DNA of 60,684 bases from the NCBI RefSeq assembly GCF_026262505.1, contig NC_067206.1:8518053-8578736 (forward strand), given 5' to 3'. The notes under the pieces are model-generated. The model searched no databases, had not been told where the DNA came from, and was given only the letters and a program-made list of their open reading frames with translations. The position numbers and the translations under genes were made by a program. Every line of letters starts with the position of its first letter. The first letter of the stretch is position 1. Shown one piece after another: positions 7,487-18,752 of the stretch. The DNA is from Trichomonas vaginalis G3. Taxonomy: Eukaryota > Parabasalia > Trichomonadida > Trichomonadidae.

Positions 7487-8548
7487 ATGACTACTGCCAA
7501 ATCTATAAACAGAGAATGGCTATTTGAAGCTAAAAGAAGAATAGAAGAAGGTGAATATTACAAAAGTGTGGGAAAGGAAGTTGAATTGGAAAATGGTAAA
7601 ATTAAATTGAATGTTGCCGAAAATACAATAAGAAGAGCATTTCAACTTCAAGAAATCGAATTACCAAAAGTTAGTCGCGGCAGAAAACCAAATCCACCAA
7701 CATTTGAACAAAAACAATTAATTAATTCTTGTGTTTCACAATATAAAGGAGGAATTTCAAAAACTTATTTATTGATTAAAAGGTTTCAAAATATTGTTCA
7801 AAATCCCGATTGTGAGAAAGAAAAAGAAGAAATTGCAAAAGAATTTGAAAATATAGAAGATTTGACAAAAGATCAAATTTTTGACAATTTACAAAAAATA
7901 AAGCCTCATCAAGTGGAAAAATTTATGATGGAATCAGGTTTATCTTCAAAAAGAGATTACAAACCAGCAGATCCACCTACCAAATATCGTGCCATATCAA
8001 AGAATTTGATATGGCACTGCGATATTCATTACCTTCACGGTAATGTTTCTTTTCCATTCTTTGCCATATTGAATGATATGACACGTAAAGTTCTCAAAAC
8101 TAAATTATTGAAAAACAAGTCTTCCAACTCAACAGCGAATATTTTAAGAAAACTTTTAGAGGAGTTTATCCCTTACTGCATCTGGACCGATAACGGCGGT
8201 GAAAACCGCGGTGAATTCGGCCAGGTTATGCAGGAAAACGGAATAGTTTGGAAGCACACCTTGCCGTATATGCCAAGACAGAACGGCAAGGTGGAGCGCC
8301 TGTGGCCAAGCTTAGAAAAGTTTTTGCCAGACGAGTTGGATGATATTCAACAAATCAAGGACTCAGTTCAGCAGTTCATTGAAAAATACAACAATACACC
8401 ACATTTATCTCTCGATATTAATCCAAAAACGAATAGTAATTACACTCCTAACGAATTATTCGAAGTTTCAAAATTTTGGTACGAGCCAGAAATGCAAAAA
8501 TGGGAGTTATATATCAAAGAGGAATGGGTTTTAGCAAAATTTGAATAA
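7487..8548 (+). CDS. IS481/Ginger-like integrase (DDE transposase), copy 1
   Basis: A 353-aa integrase-type transposase that would bind the inverted repeats in the nucleus and catalyse strand transfer. Residues 1-55 are basic/acidic and helical, with VAENTIRRAFQ fitting a helix-turn-helix recognition helix; RGRKP at 64-68 resembles an AT-hook core. Residues about 165-325 form the rve-type RNase-H-fold core with D179 (WHCDIHY), D235 (WTDNGGEN) and E270 (NGKVERLW), a D-55-D-34-E spacing, followed by the YTPNELF segment common after integrase cores. I see no HHCC zinc finger and no chromodomain. ATG 7487 is the natural start, close after the initiator-like motif. Codons for about residues 232-275 are much richer in G/C than the rest. 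Relatives are known as integrase-like cut-and-paste transposons in bacteria and in trichomonads. Confidence 0.88.
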   Translation: MTTAKSINREWLFEAKRRIEEGEYYKSVGKEVELENGKIKLNVAENTIRRAFQLQEIELPKVSRGRKPNPPTFEQKQLINSCVSQYKGGISKTYLLIKRFQNIVQNPDCEKEKEEIAKEFENIEDLTKDQIFDNLQKIKPHQVEKFMMESGLSSKRDYKPADPPTKYRAISKNLIWHCDIHYLHGNVSFPFFAILNDMTRKVLKTKLLKNKSSNSTANILRKLLEEFIPYCIWTDNGGENRGEFGQVMQENGIVWKHTLPYMPRQNGKVERLWPSLEKFLPDELDDIQQIKDSVQQFIEKYNNTPHLSLDINPKTNSNYTPNELFEVSKFWYEPEMQKWELYIKEEWVLAKFE

Positions 8549-8576
8549 TTACATCATTTTAAATGACTTCTAAACA

Positions 8577-9025
8577 ATTTTATTTATGATCAAATTTTAT
8601 ATATCTTTTTGGATCAAATCCATTTTAATAGAATTTATATACTATTCATCTATTAGTAAACACTACCGTATATTTATTTTTAAGCTATCTTATTTTTTGA
8701 AATTTTATTCAAATCTTTGGTCGCAAGAAGAATTGCATGATAAATAAAAACATTTAATCAAAGTCAATTTTATTTTTCATATTCAAATGGACTGAGTGTT
8801 AACATTTAACATTTTTTGCTAATTGTCGTCAAAAATTAGGCGTAAAGCAAAAATTGATATTTCATATGGTTTTATGATAGATAAGCATTATATTCCCACT
8901 CATTATATTCGTAAATTTTGAGGTTTATCCTTCGCTTTTAAGATCATTGAATTTGATTTTTATATAAAATAGTTATATATTAGAAAATAATATGAGTTTA
9001 TGTGATATTATTTTTCAGAAGATTT
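8577..9025 (-). repeat. Right inverted-repeat arm, integrase element copy 1
   Basis: Starts 28 bp after the integrase stop codon, leaving almost no 3' flank inside the element. Polyadenylation signals, if any, must lie in the TTTTAAATG just after the stop or inside the arm. The arm crosses the unit boundary at 8660/8661. Confidence 0.93.
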
Positions 9026-10230
9026 TGTGTTCTTCTTCAAAATTTTATTTTTTATTAAAAAGAATCTTTACGAAATATACATTTACTTTAATTAATATTT
9101 AAAAACGTGCTCTATCAAAAGTTCCAAAAATTCAATATTATAGCTTTTCTGAGGTGTCACTTTTGATGAATTTCTGTTTTCAACACTAGACAAAAACAAT
9201 TATATTAGATGCACATGATTAACATCTCTTGGTCTGATGATGTTTTTCAATTAAAAGATTATTATATACAGTTGAATTTACAAAATTCTTAATTCATAAT
9301 TGCATGGCACAAGAGAGGTATGATCTGCTTATATGTTAATGATAGATATACCATATTATTTCCATTACTATAAATAACTTAAAGAAATATATCTTCTAAG
9401 TGTATTTTTTGTTCAATTTTGTTTGAAAAAAAAATTAAAACGCATTTCTTATCTTGTTTAGCTTTGATAAGTTGGATTAAATAATATTACTAAATACAAA
9501 TCATGATAACAATTATATATCCATGCTAAATGCCTGAAGATCTGGTGAAAATATTGAGATATGCCTCACTTCCATCATTTCGTCTTACCACATAAAAATA
9601 TGTGATTTTTAAAACAAGTTAGCTGATATGCTTTTAACAAAACCGAATCAAAAGTATTCAAAAAAATCTGAAATTGTAAAATATCTTAATCAAAAATAAA
9701 GGGTTGATCTTCATTTTCGGGATTTCAAAAAAATTTGGAATTTCACCTCCCAAACACACAGATTGTCCAGTTCATTGGCATAGAGAATATCCGATTTCCA
9801 GTGTTTTACTCTGAATCTTATTAGTTAAATACCGAATTTCGAACATAAATTCATCAAAATCGAATAAAGAGACTACCAAAAACGACACAAATATAATCAA
9901 GTCACAATCATTTAACAGGAACTCCTTAAATGAAGATTTTTACAATTTTAATCTCTATATTTTAGAAAAAAATATGCTCAGTCACAAACACAATTACTAT
10001 GTTATGGAACAAGGCATTGACACTCGAATCTCTGGCCAATTCGAGGAACATCCAAAATTTCAATAATCTTATCCCACAGAATCCATAGCCCAAAAACTTT
10101 AATTTGCATAGTACATTTGAAGACGAATAATATTAGTCCAATTTTTTTTAACTTTGAAATTTTCAAAGATACAAAATTTATTACATTTAGAATTAATGCA
10201 TTAATATATGCATTTGTTCCGTACCGAAAA

Positions 10231-11634
10231 TGAACTTTACAAAAAGTGACATGAAAAGTCTTAATTACATTAAAGCCAAATGTAAACTTCATTGAGAAAA
10301 AGCAGTTTTGTCTCGTATTCAACGTAAAATCTTCAAAAGAAGACTAAACAAAAAGTGCTACACTGATAACAAAGATGAATTTCACATGGAACGCGATGAT
10401 TCAATAACTGCAGAGTTGCGACATACAATTGCGGAAAATGTATGGACAACCACATGTAATGGTGGAGAACCATCGTATCTTTCAGAGGTCGAATTACTTG
10501 ATTTTTATGGTGAAATCAATCAAAGAGCAAAAGGTCTTGCATGTGAAAAGGTAATCGAAGCTTATCAGATTGCCTACGAATTACTGGAGTATAGATACAG
10601 CAGAGCTTTATATCTAGCTGGCCTTGTTCATCCAGACGAATTTCCAACAAGAGGAAAAAGAATTGTTTACTTCGCTAGAAGTATATCTCCCCTCAAGATC
10701 ATGGTTAAACAGAGTTTGCTCTGATCTCAACATTGAGATCAAAAGCTCAAAAGAAAATGAGGAAAAACGAGCAAAGTACTGTAACACAGCAACAGTTGCT
10801 AACTTCTTACATTAATTTCAGTATACGGCAGGAATTGATCCATGGAATAAGTGGAGTATTTATGAAACATCTCTGCTTCATCAAAGCGTTACAAAGTTAT
10901 CTGCACTGAAAGCAACCCTCCTTTAACCAAAGAAGAGCATGAATTTGTGCTTGTTACTAGTATCTTCCCATATAATTCTGAAGGATACCGGATGAAACCA
11001 TTTATTATTGTTCCAGGAATATAAAATTGTTCACAGGAACTCCGCTCCGTGAGAGCATTCCTTACAGGACAATCTTATGGATGGATGACAAAGAAGATAT
11101 GGGATATCTTTAATTTAACTTTTATTATCGAAATCCAGAGATATCGCTCAAGTCTTGATGCTATCACAGCAGCTCAGCATAATATCGTATTCGGTGATAA
11201 TCATATCAGCCGAGTAAGTTATTTTACTTGCAAACTTTTGAGTCTCTTCAGAATTGAACTCTTGACATTTCCAGCTTACTGCACAGTAGTTCTCCAGTTA
11301 TTTGATGTAGGATGTGCAGCATCTTTGAGATCAAAGAATAACAGGTTAAAATATGTTCCGCTTTACACATATGAGCAAGATAATTTATCAAATACCCCAA
11401 AACCAAGGTTAAAAATTGTAAGAATTTTAATTGATGCTTGTGATTAAGTCAATGCATCAGTATGGTATTCATCCGTGGAACCCAGATAAAGCCTTATCCA
11501 ACGAATTAACAAACAAAACATCAAACGCAATACCAAATCCCACATATATATTTAATTCTTCTTGCAAAAAATTAACATCTGACGCCGAATTACTTAAAAT
11601 TGCGCAATTTGAAGCAATCAAATTCAAACATTAA
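10231..11634 (+). pseudogene. Pogo/Tigger-like transposase relic, unit 2
   Basis: Carries the same set of stops and frame changes as the unit 1 copy, including the TGA near its start. Just after the relic (near 11,713) one G fewer than unit 1 merges two short frames, which does not restore anything recognisable. Confidence 0.75.
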
Positions 11635-13637
11635 ATCAAGCACTGATAGTTATTGTAACAAATATTTCGAATTATTTAGATTATTATCCTCCAAATACAA
11701 AAATTCTCAGCAAAGGATGAAATTGAGTCAATTTAATGGAGCAAAACGAAGTGAGGTGAAATTCACCACTTTGACACCTCGTATTTTTCAGATATATCGA
11801 TTAATATTGAGTTTTATTGGGATGGAAAACATACTGAAAAACCTGCAATATCAACACCTTTTTATATAATATTGAATAAATAAAAATTTGTTTTTATTTT
11901 CCAAAAAGATATATGATACATTTTTATTATACAGGTTAAAAACTGTCTAGCTTTTGCTTTTAGTGCTCGACCAGAGGCATACATTGAAAATACAATCCTC
12001 TCCATGGTTTTTGTGTAGGATCTGATCTTCTCAAAACGATGATATTGACTATTATTATATGAATTGAATGTATTTATGAATATTTCGAAATTTTAATATA
12101 AATAATTTATTAAAAATAAAAATTGAACGTAAGTACAAAAAATATAATTTGAAAGCAAATTAAAAATTAACGATACGATAATTTGGAACTTTTACCTTTT
12201 GCCAATAAATATAAAAATAAAATTTTGGGAATTGGAACTTAAGAGTAGAGAGACCTTTGTTGATATGTATGAGGCTATGTATTTATGTGTAGATCTGAGT
12301 AAGCTTGGTTATCATATAGCGGTTTCTGATGAAATTGAGAACCTCGGAGACCCAAGACCTTTGTTGATATGTATGAGGCTATGTATTTGTGCGTAGTCAT
12401 TAAACCCATTCTTGCAAATTAGAATATTATTTTATTTGTTATATTGAGCTTTCTTCCTGATAATTTGCATATCTTCAAAATCATTAAAGTAAGTAAAATC
12501 AGTTGTTTTTTCGGTGATTAATCTTAATTCTTCGCATTATATTTCTTTTTTTTGAAAAATCTTACTGTTTGGGGAAATTCTCTTTGCGAAATCTGTTGGC
12601 CTGAGGATTATCTGGTTGAATAAAAATATGTTCAATTCCCCTTTCGCATAATAATTAATGAAATTGTGTTTTATTTTCGAGAGTGTGCAAAACGTTCCCA
12701 CTTCTTGAGAGGTACGTTTTGCAAATTTTTTTCTTTCATACATAGAAGATTTTTGGAAGATGATTGATCTCTACATGATATTATATCATATTTCTACATT
12801 GAGTCCTTAACAATATTAAATTGCAGGGTTTTCAAATCAAAAAACTAACTTTCGCTCTTTCAGGTCAAATCAGCAAGGCTCTTCTATATAGGTGTTGGAT
12901 ATATTTCAAACTGAAATGAAACTTTCCAGAGATGTCCATAAAATTATTTTGCAAAACATCCCTCTCAAAAAGTGGGAACGTTTTTGCAATTTTTCTTTAT
13001 TTTTTGTACCATTATCGGTCCATAGAGCGAAATGGGGACCAGGTATTGTGCTTAATGCACGTTTGAGTACATTTGTTGTATACTCTGCAGTTTTCTGAGA
13101 AAAAGATTATGAGTGATCTCGTTTTTTCTTAAAGTCATTTTTTTCTTATCAAAAAAATTAAAATTACGTAAAACTATGACAAAATTACGTAATTCACAAT
13201 TTTAATGCTGAAAAATAGGAATATAAGCTTATAATACTACAGGTAGATTGAGCATCGATGCGCGCTAATGCCAACATGATTAATTTGAGTCGGTTTTATA
13301 TATTATTGGAAATTAATCACAAATTGTCCATGAATATAAGTTATATTCTTCGATATTATGAGTTAATGAAGGCTACAATATTTGTAATCATGATTGGCTA
13401 GTTAACATCTATTAGAATAAAAGAAATTGTAATTTAATAATATTGAATTGACATTTTAAATAATTTGAGGTCTAATCCATTATGAGTATGGTTATTACAG
13501 GTCACTTATTATTATTCTTTGATATACAAAGAGTTAAAACGATTTGGTAATGAGATATTGTAGAAAATAAAAATAACTGTAATCTATTGAAACTGATAAA
13601 AAAAAATTAAATCCATTTATTTTTTATTCATATGTTA

Positions 13638-13984
13638 TTATTGATGAGAATTAGATTCATTTAAAATTGAATACATATTTTTGAGAGAGTCAAAAATTTC
13701 AGGATCGATTTCATCTTCGCATTCATCCAAATATATTCTAAGCTCGGAATTTTCAAATGCATTCAAAATATTGGCAAAGTTTTCTTTACAAGAAGAGTTA
13801 AATAAAATTTCTTGTAAACAATTAATAATAAATTTTGGGTTAAATTCAACAAAATCCGAAAGAATTTCAAACACCTTTTCAAATTTGTCATTAAATATCG
13901 AAAGGGATATTGAATCTTTATGATAATAGCGATGAGGATATTTATCAAAATTTCCTTATTTTTGAAGAGTGCGGGATAAATTTG
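13638..13984 (-). pseudogene. C-terminal helical-protein fragment, unit 2
   Basis: Homologue of 4979-5326. One T fewer in a T-run near 13,918 shifts the frame close to its N-terminal end, so only 78 codons remain in the usual frame. The lack of constraint, or a sequencing error, fits its fragment status. Confidence 0.45.
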
Positions 13985-14367
13985 TCAAGTGTCACTTTTC
14001 AATAACCTTAAATTACGCTGTTCTAATTTTTTAAAAAATAACCTTAAATTATATTTGAAGAAATTATGTCTATGAATATGTTTATTATAGAATCTTGGAG
14101 TTTTCATGCACTACACAAGAGCTCCAAGGTTCCAAGAGTGAATGCTCAATAGCAATTATAGAGATGTACCTTTTCAAAATGACTTTACTGATTAAATTTA
14201 ATCAATAGAAGACATTTTGAAAAGGTACCTCTACAATTAGATATACAAGAGATTCAAAGCTTCATTTCAGATAGATTTGAAACTTTGAAACTCTTGGTAG
14301 ATTTTGAGTGAATGCTGACAATCATCTTTGAGAAGGTTTTCTTAAAGAAAACCTTCTCAAAGAGGTT

Positions 14368-14542
14368 TCTCAGGAGCCCTGAGGCTCCTTTTCGTAATGA
14401 TTGGGAGCCTTGGGCTCCTGAGACGAAGAATGGCTTCGCCGAATCTTTGATCAGCAGAGGCCAAATGAAAAGGCCTCTGCTGATGGATTCTCAGGAGCCC
14501 TGAGGCTCCCTTTCGTAATGATTGGGAGCCTTGGGGCTCCTG
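14368..14542. repeat. 122-bp minisatellite, 1.4 copies (unit 2)
   Basis: One full and one partial unit, with two single-base differences in the first (a C-to-T and a missing G). Its 13-bp hairpin has the perfectly paired CTGCTGAT form. Confidence 0.95.
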
Positions 14543-14861
14543 CAGCAGAGTATCGCTCCGCTCCATTAATTTTTTTTAAAAAAAAGTGCCGTGTGGCAAA
14601 TTTGTCCTGTTCCTCTCCTAACACATAACTCCACAACTACCCAAGTACTATATTGCCACTCCTTCCCGCATTGCATTTGAGAAACATTAAAAGTGGCGAC
14701 AAGTGCACTTGCCATGGCATATTGTTGCGCGTATATACTACTTCTAATGAAAGAAGCAGTATATACGCGCAATTCGAGTGAGATTGCAGCAGAAAGTCGA
14801 GAAGAGAGCCCTTTCTTAAGGTTAGGACTCCTTCTCGACTTTATTATACAATGAAATATAA

Positions 14862-15171
14862 ATCATAGTATATTTTTGTCACTTTTCACATCGTATTACC
14901 CCGATAGAAACAAAACAAAAACTTTCTTGATATATCAATAAATGGCACGGATAATTTATTGGATGCATTGGAAAAATATTTTAATACATATCCTATTGAG
15001 CAAAATCGATTTCAAAAAGATGAAATATTAGAATGGCCCAAGTATTTAATCATACAATTAAACTTTCGTAAGACGAAATGGTGGAAGTGAAGTGATGTTG
15101 AAACCTTGATATTTCCTCGAAATTTCTACAAAACATATATTAGACATAAAGCATATATCTTATTTTATTAA
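14862..15171 (+). pseudogene. Ubiquitin-specific protease fragment, unit 2
   Basis: Homologue of 6332-6643, two bases shorter because of a small deletion just before the DFLDISI block. The downstream blocks and the in-frame TGA are retained. Confidence 0.6.
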
Positions 15172-15463
15172 GAATGTTGAATAATAATATTATTAAATAT
15201 TAAGCTTTAAAAAAGCTAATTAAATTCAAAAATGAATATATATTATTATTGGATAAATATTAATCAGAACAAATGATTTTTTTATTAATGCTATGTAATA
15301 AACAGAAATTCATCAAAAGTGACAGCTCTCAATTTTTGACATTTGTAAATTCTAAATTGAATGAGAAAAATGAAATAACACTAAGCATAATACAATATTC
15401 TAGATTTAATTATAATTAGGAAAAAGTTAGTTTTGAGAGTACTTTTCATAGGCATATAGAATG

Positions 15464-17548
15464 AAATCTTCTGAAAAATAATATCACATAAACTCATATT
15501 ATTTTCTAATATATAACTATTTTATATAAAAATCAAATTCAATGATCTTAAAAGCGAAGGATAAACCTCAAAATTTACGAATATAATGAGTGGGAATATA
15601 ATGCTTATCTATCATAAAATATGAAATATCAATTTTTGCTTTACGCCTAATTTTTGACGACAATTAGCAAAAAATGTTAAATGTTAACACTCAGTCCATT
15701 TGAATATGAAAAATAAAATTGACTTTGATTAAATGTTTTTATTTATCATGCAATTCTTCTTGCGACCAAAGATTTGAATAAAAGTTCAAAAATAAGATAG
15801 CTTAAAAAATAATATACGGTAGTGTTTACTAATAGATGAATAGTATATAAATTCTATTAAAATGGATTTGATCCAAAAAATATATAAAATTTGATCATAA
15901 ATAAAATCGTTTTAAATTACTTCTTCATTTAAATTATAACAATTATTTTTGATTTTTATTTATCATCCACATTCAAATTTGAATCTTATCACAAAAGAAG
16001 GACCACTTTTATGACTACTGCCAAATCTATAAACAGAGAATGGCTATTTGAAGCTAAAAGAAGAATAGAAGAAGGTGAATATTACAAAAGTGTGGGAAAG
16101 GAAGTTGAATTGGAAAATGGTAAAATTAAATTGAATGTTGCCGAAAATACAATAAGAAGAGCATTTCAACTTCAAGAAATCGAATTACCAAAAGTTAGTC
16201 GCGGCAGAAAACCAAATCCACCAACATTTGAACAAAAACAATTAATTAATTCTTGTGTTTCACAATATAAAGGAGGAATTTCAAAAACTTATTTATTGAT
16301 TAAAAGGTTTCAAAATATTGTTCAAAATCCCGATTGTGAGAAAGAAAAAGAAGAAATTGCAAAAGAATTTGAAAATATAGAAGATTTGACAAAAGATCAA
16401 ATTTTTGACAATTTACAAAAAAAATAAAGCCTCATCAAGTGGAAAAATTTATGATGGAATCAGGTTTATCTTCAAAAAGAGATTACAAACCAGCAGATCC
16501 ACCTACCAAATATCGTGCCATATCAAAGAATTTGATATGGCACTGCGATATTCATTACCTTCACGGTAATGTTTCTTTTCCATTCTTTGCCATATTGAAT
16601 GATATGACACGTAAAGTTCTCAAAACTAAATTATTGAAAAACAAGTCTTCCAACTCAACAGCGAATATTTTAAGAAAACTTTTAGAGGAGTTTATCCCTT
16701 ACTGCATCTGGACCGATAACGGCGGTGAAAACGCGGTGAATTCGGCCAGGTTATGCAGGAAAACGGAATAGTTTGGAAGCACACCTTGCCGTATATGCCA
16801 AGACAGAACGGCAAGGTGGAGCGCCTGTGGCCAAGCTTAGAAAAGTTTTTGCCAGACGAGTTGGATGATATTCAACAAATCAAGGACTCAGTTCAGCAGT
16901 TCATTGAAAAATACAACAATACACCACATTTATCTCTCGATATTAATCCAAAAACGAATAGTAATTACACTCCTAACGAATTATTCGAAGTTTCAAAATT
17001 TTGGTACGAGCCAGAAATGCAAAAATGGGAGTTATATATCAAAGAGGAATGGGTTTTAGCAAAATTTGAATAATTACATCATTTTAAATGACTTCTAAAC
17101 AATTTTATTTATGATCAAATTTTATATATCTTTTTGGATCAAATCCATTTTAATAGAATTTATATACTATTCATCTATTAGTAAACACTACCGTATATTA
17201 TTTTTAAGCTATCTTATTTTTTGAAATTTTATTCAAATCTTTGGTCGCAAGAAGAATTGCATGATAAATAAAAACATTTAATCAAAGTCAATTTTATTTT
17301 TCATATTCAAATGGACTGAGTGTTAACATTTAACATTTTTGCTAATTGTCGTCAAAAATTAGGCGTAAAGCAAAAATTGATATTTCATATGGTTTTATGA
17401 TAGATAAGCATTATATTCCCACTCATTATATTCGTAAATTTTGAGGTTTATCCTTCGCTTTTAAGATCATTGAATTTGATTTTTATATAAAATAGTTATA
17501 TATTAGAAAATAATATGAGTTTATGTGATATTATTTTTCAGAAGATTT
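15464..17548 (+). mobile_element. Integrase transposon, copy 2 (gene broken)
   Basis: Arms 15464-15907 and 17102-17548, slightly shorter than in copy 1 because of small losses, including a 4-bp deletion near 15,618. Confidence 0.7.
16011..17073 (+). pseudogene. IS481/Ginger-like integrase, copy 2, broken
   Basis: Same gene as copy 1, but its frame is broken about twice, leaving three overlapping partial frames; all else matches. The breaks are of the small-indel kind typical of long-read consensus error, so whether this copy is really dead cannot be told from the sequence alone. Confidence 0.8.
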
Positions 17549-18752
17549 TGTGTTCTTCTTCAAAATTTTATTTTTTATTAAAAAGAATCTTTACGAAATA
17601 TACATTTACTTTAATTAATATTTAAAAACGTGCTCTATCAAAAGTTCCAAAAATTCAATATTATAGCTTTTCTGAGGTGTCACTTTTGATGAATTTCTGT
17701 TTTCAACACTAGACAAAAACAATTATATTAGATGCACATGATTAACATCTCTTGGTCTGATGATGTTTTTCAATTAAAAGATTATTATATACAGTTGAAT
17801 TTACAAAATTCTTAATTCATAATTGCATGGCACAAGAGAGGTATGATCTGCTTATATGTTAATGATAGATATACCATATTATTTCCATTACTATAAATAA
17901 CTTAAAGAAATATATCTTCTAAGTGTATTTTTTGTTCAATTTTGTTTGAAAAAAAATTAAAACGCATTTCTTATCTTGTTTAGCTTTGATAAGTTGGATT
18001 AAATAATATTACTAAATACAAATCATGATAACAATTATATATCCATGCTAAATGCCTGAAGATCTGGTGAAAATATTGAGATATGCCTCACTTCCATCAT
18101 TTCGTCTTACCACATAAAAATATGTGATTTTTAAAACAAGTTAGCTGATATGCTTTTAACAAAACCGAATCAAAAGTATTCAAAAAAATCTGAAATTGTA
18201 AAATATCTTAATCAAAAATAAAGGGTTGATCTTCATTTTCGGGATTTCAAAAAAATTTGGAATTTCACCTCCCAAACACACAGATTGTCCAGTTCATTGG
18301 CATAGAGAATATCCGATTTCCAGTGTTTTACTCTGAATCTTATTAGTTAAATACCGAATTTCGAACATAAATTCATCAAAATCGAATAAAGAGACTACCA
18401 AAAACGACACAAATATAATCAAGTCACAATCATTTAACAGGAACTCCTTAAATGAAGATTTTTACAATTTTAATCTCTATATTTTAGAAAAAAATATGCT
18501 CAGTCACAAACACAATTACTATGTTATGGAACAAGGCATTGACACTCGAATCTCTGGCCAATTCGAGGAACATCCAAAATTTCAATAATCTTATCCCACA
18601 GAATCCATAGCCCAAAAACTTTAATTTGCATAGTACATTTGAAGACGAATAATATTAGTCCAATTTTTTTTAACTTTGAAATTTTCAAAGATACAAAATT
18701 TATTACATTTAGAATTAATGCATTAATATATGCATTTCTTCCGTACCGAAAA

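Larger units (their letters stand above)
1..8660 (+). repeat. Tandem array unit 1 (8,660 bp)
   Basis: First of seven head-to-tail copies. I set the unit boundary at the CACTACCG motif that follows the TTAGTAAACA end of the integrase element; any phase would do, since the array is circularly permuted. This unit starts with CACTACCGG, where most others have CACTACCGT, and has a private short form of the homopolymer near position 408. The seventh unit shares both variants. Unit 1 carries a 2.4-copy minisatellite. All protein-like relics and the integrase described below lie in the same order and orientation in every other unit. Confidence 0.97.
6936..9025 (+). mobile_element. Integrase DNA transposon with 448-bp terminal inverted repeats (copy 1)
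   Basis: Near-identical inverted arms of 448-449 bp (6936-7383 and 8577-9025) enclose one gene, the 353-aa integrase. The outer edges read AAATCTTCTG and CAGAAGATTT; homology stops sharply there, and I see no direct target duplication. Inside each arm, 84-85 bp from the inner edge, lies TGTTTACTAA or its complement TTAGTAAACA. These TG...CA ends resemble those of integrase-type transposons (IS481, Ginger), so a smaller 1.36-kb element (7300-8662) is an alternative reading. In a tandem array the same arms could also bound the other 7.5 kb as an element. Composition and single-gene content favour the compact reading. Confidence 0.7.
8661..17185 (+). repeat. Tandem array unit 2 (8,525 bp)
   Basis: Shorter than unit 1 mainly because its minisatellite has 1.4 rather than 2.4 copies. 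It has extra small indels in the minus-strand fragment, in the hairpin block and in the integrase, making this the only complete unit whose integrase frame is not open. Gene order is unchanged. Confidence 0.97.

Noticed and set aside
6936-9025. Polinton/Maverick or LTR-type element
   Set aside because: The integrase core is distantly shared with those groups, but no polymerase, packaging ATPase, protease, capsid or reverse-transcriptase region is visible anywhere in the 8.6-kb unit, and the terminal repeats are inverted and bracket one gene. A plain integrase-type DNA transposon is the simpler reading.
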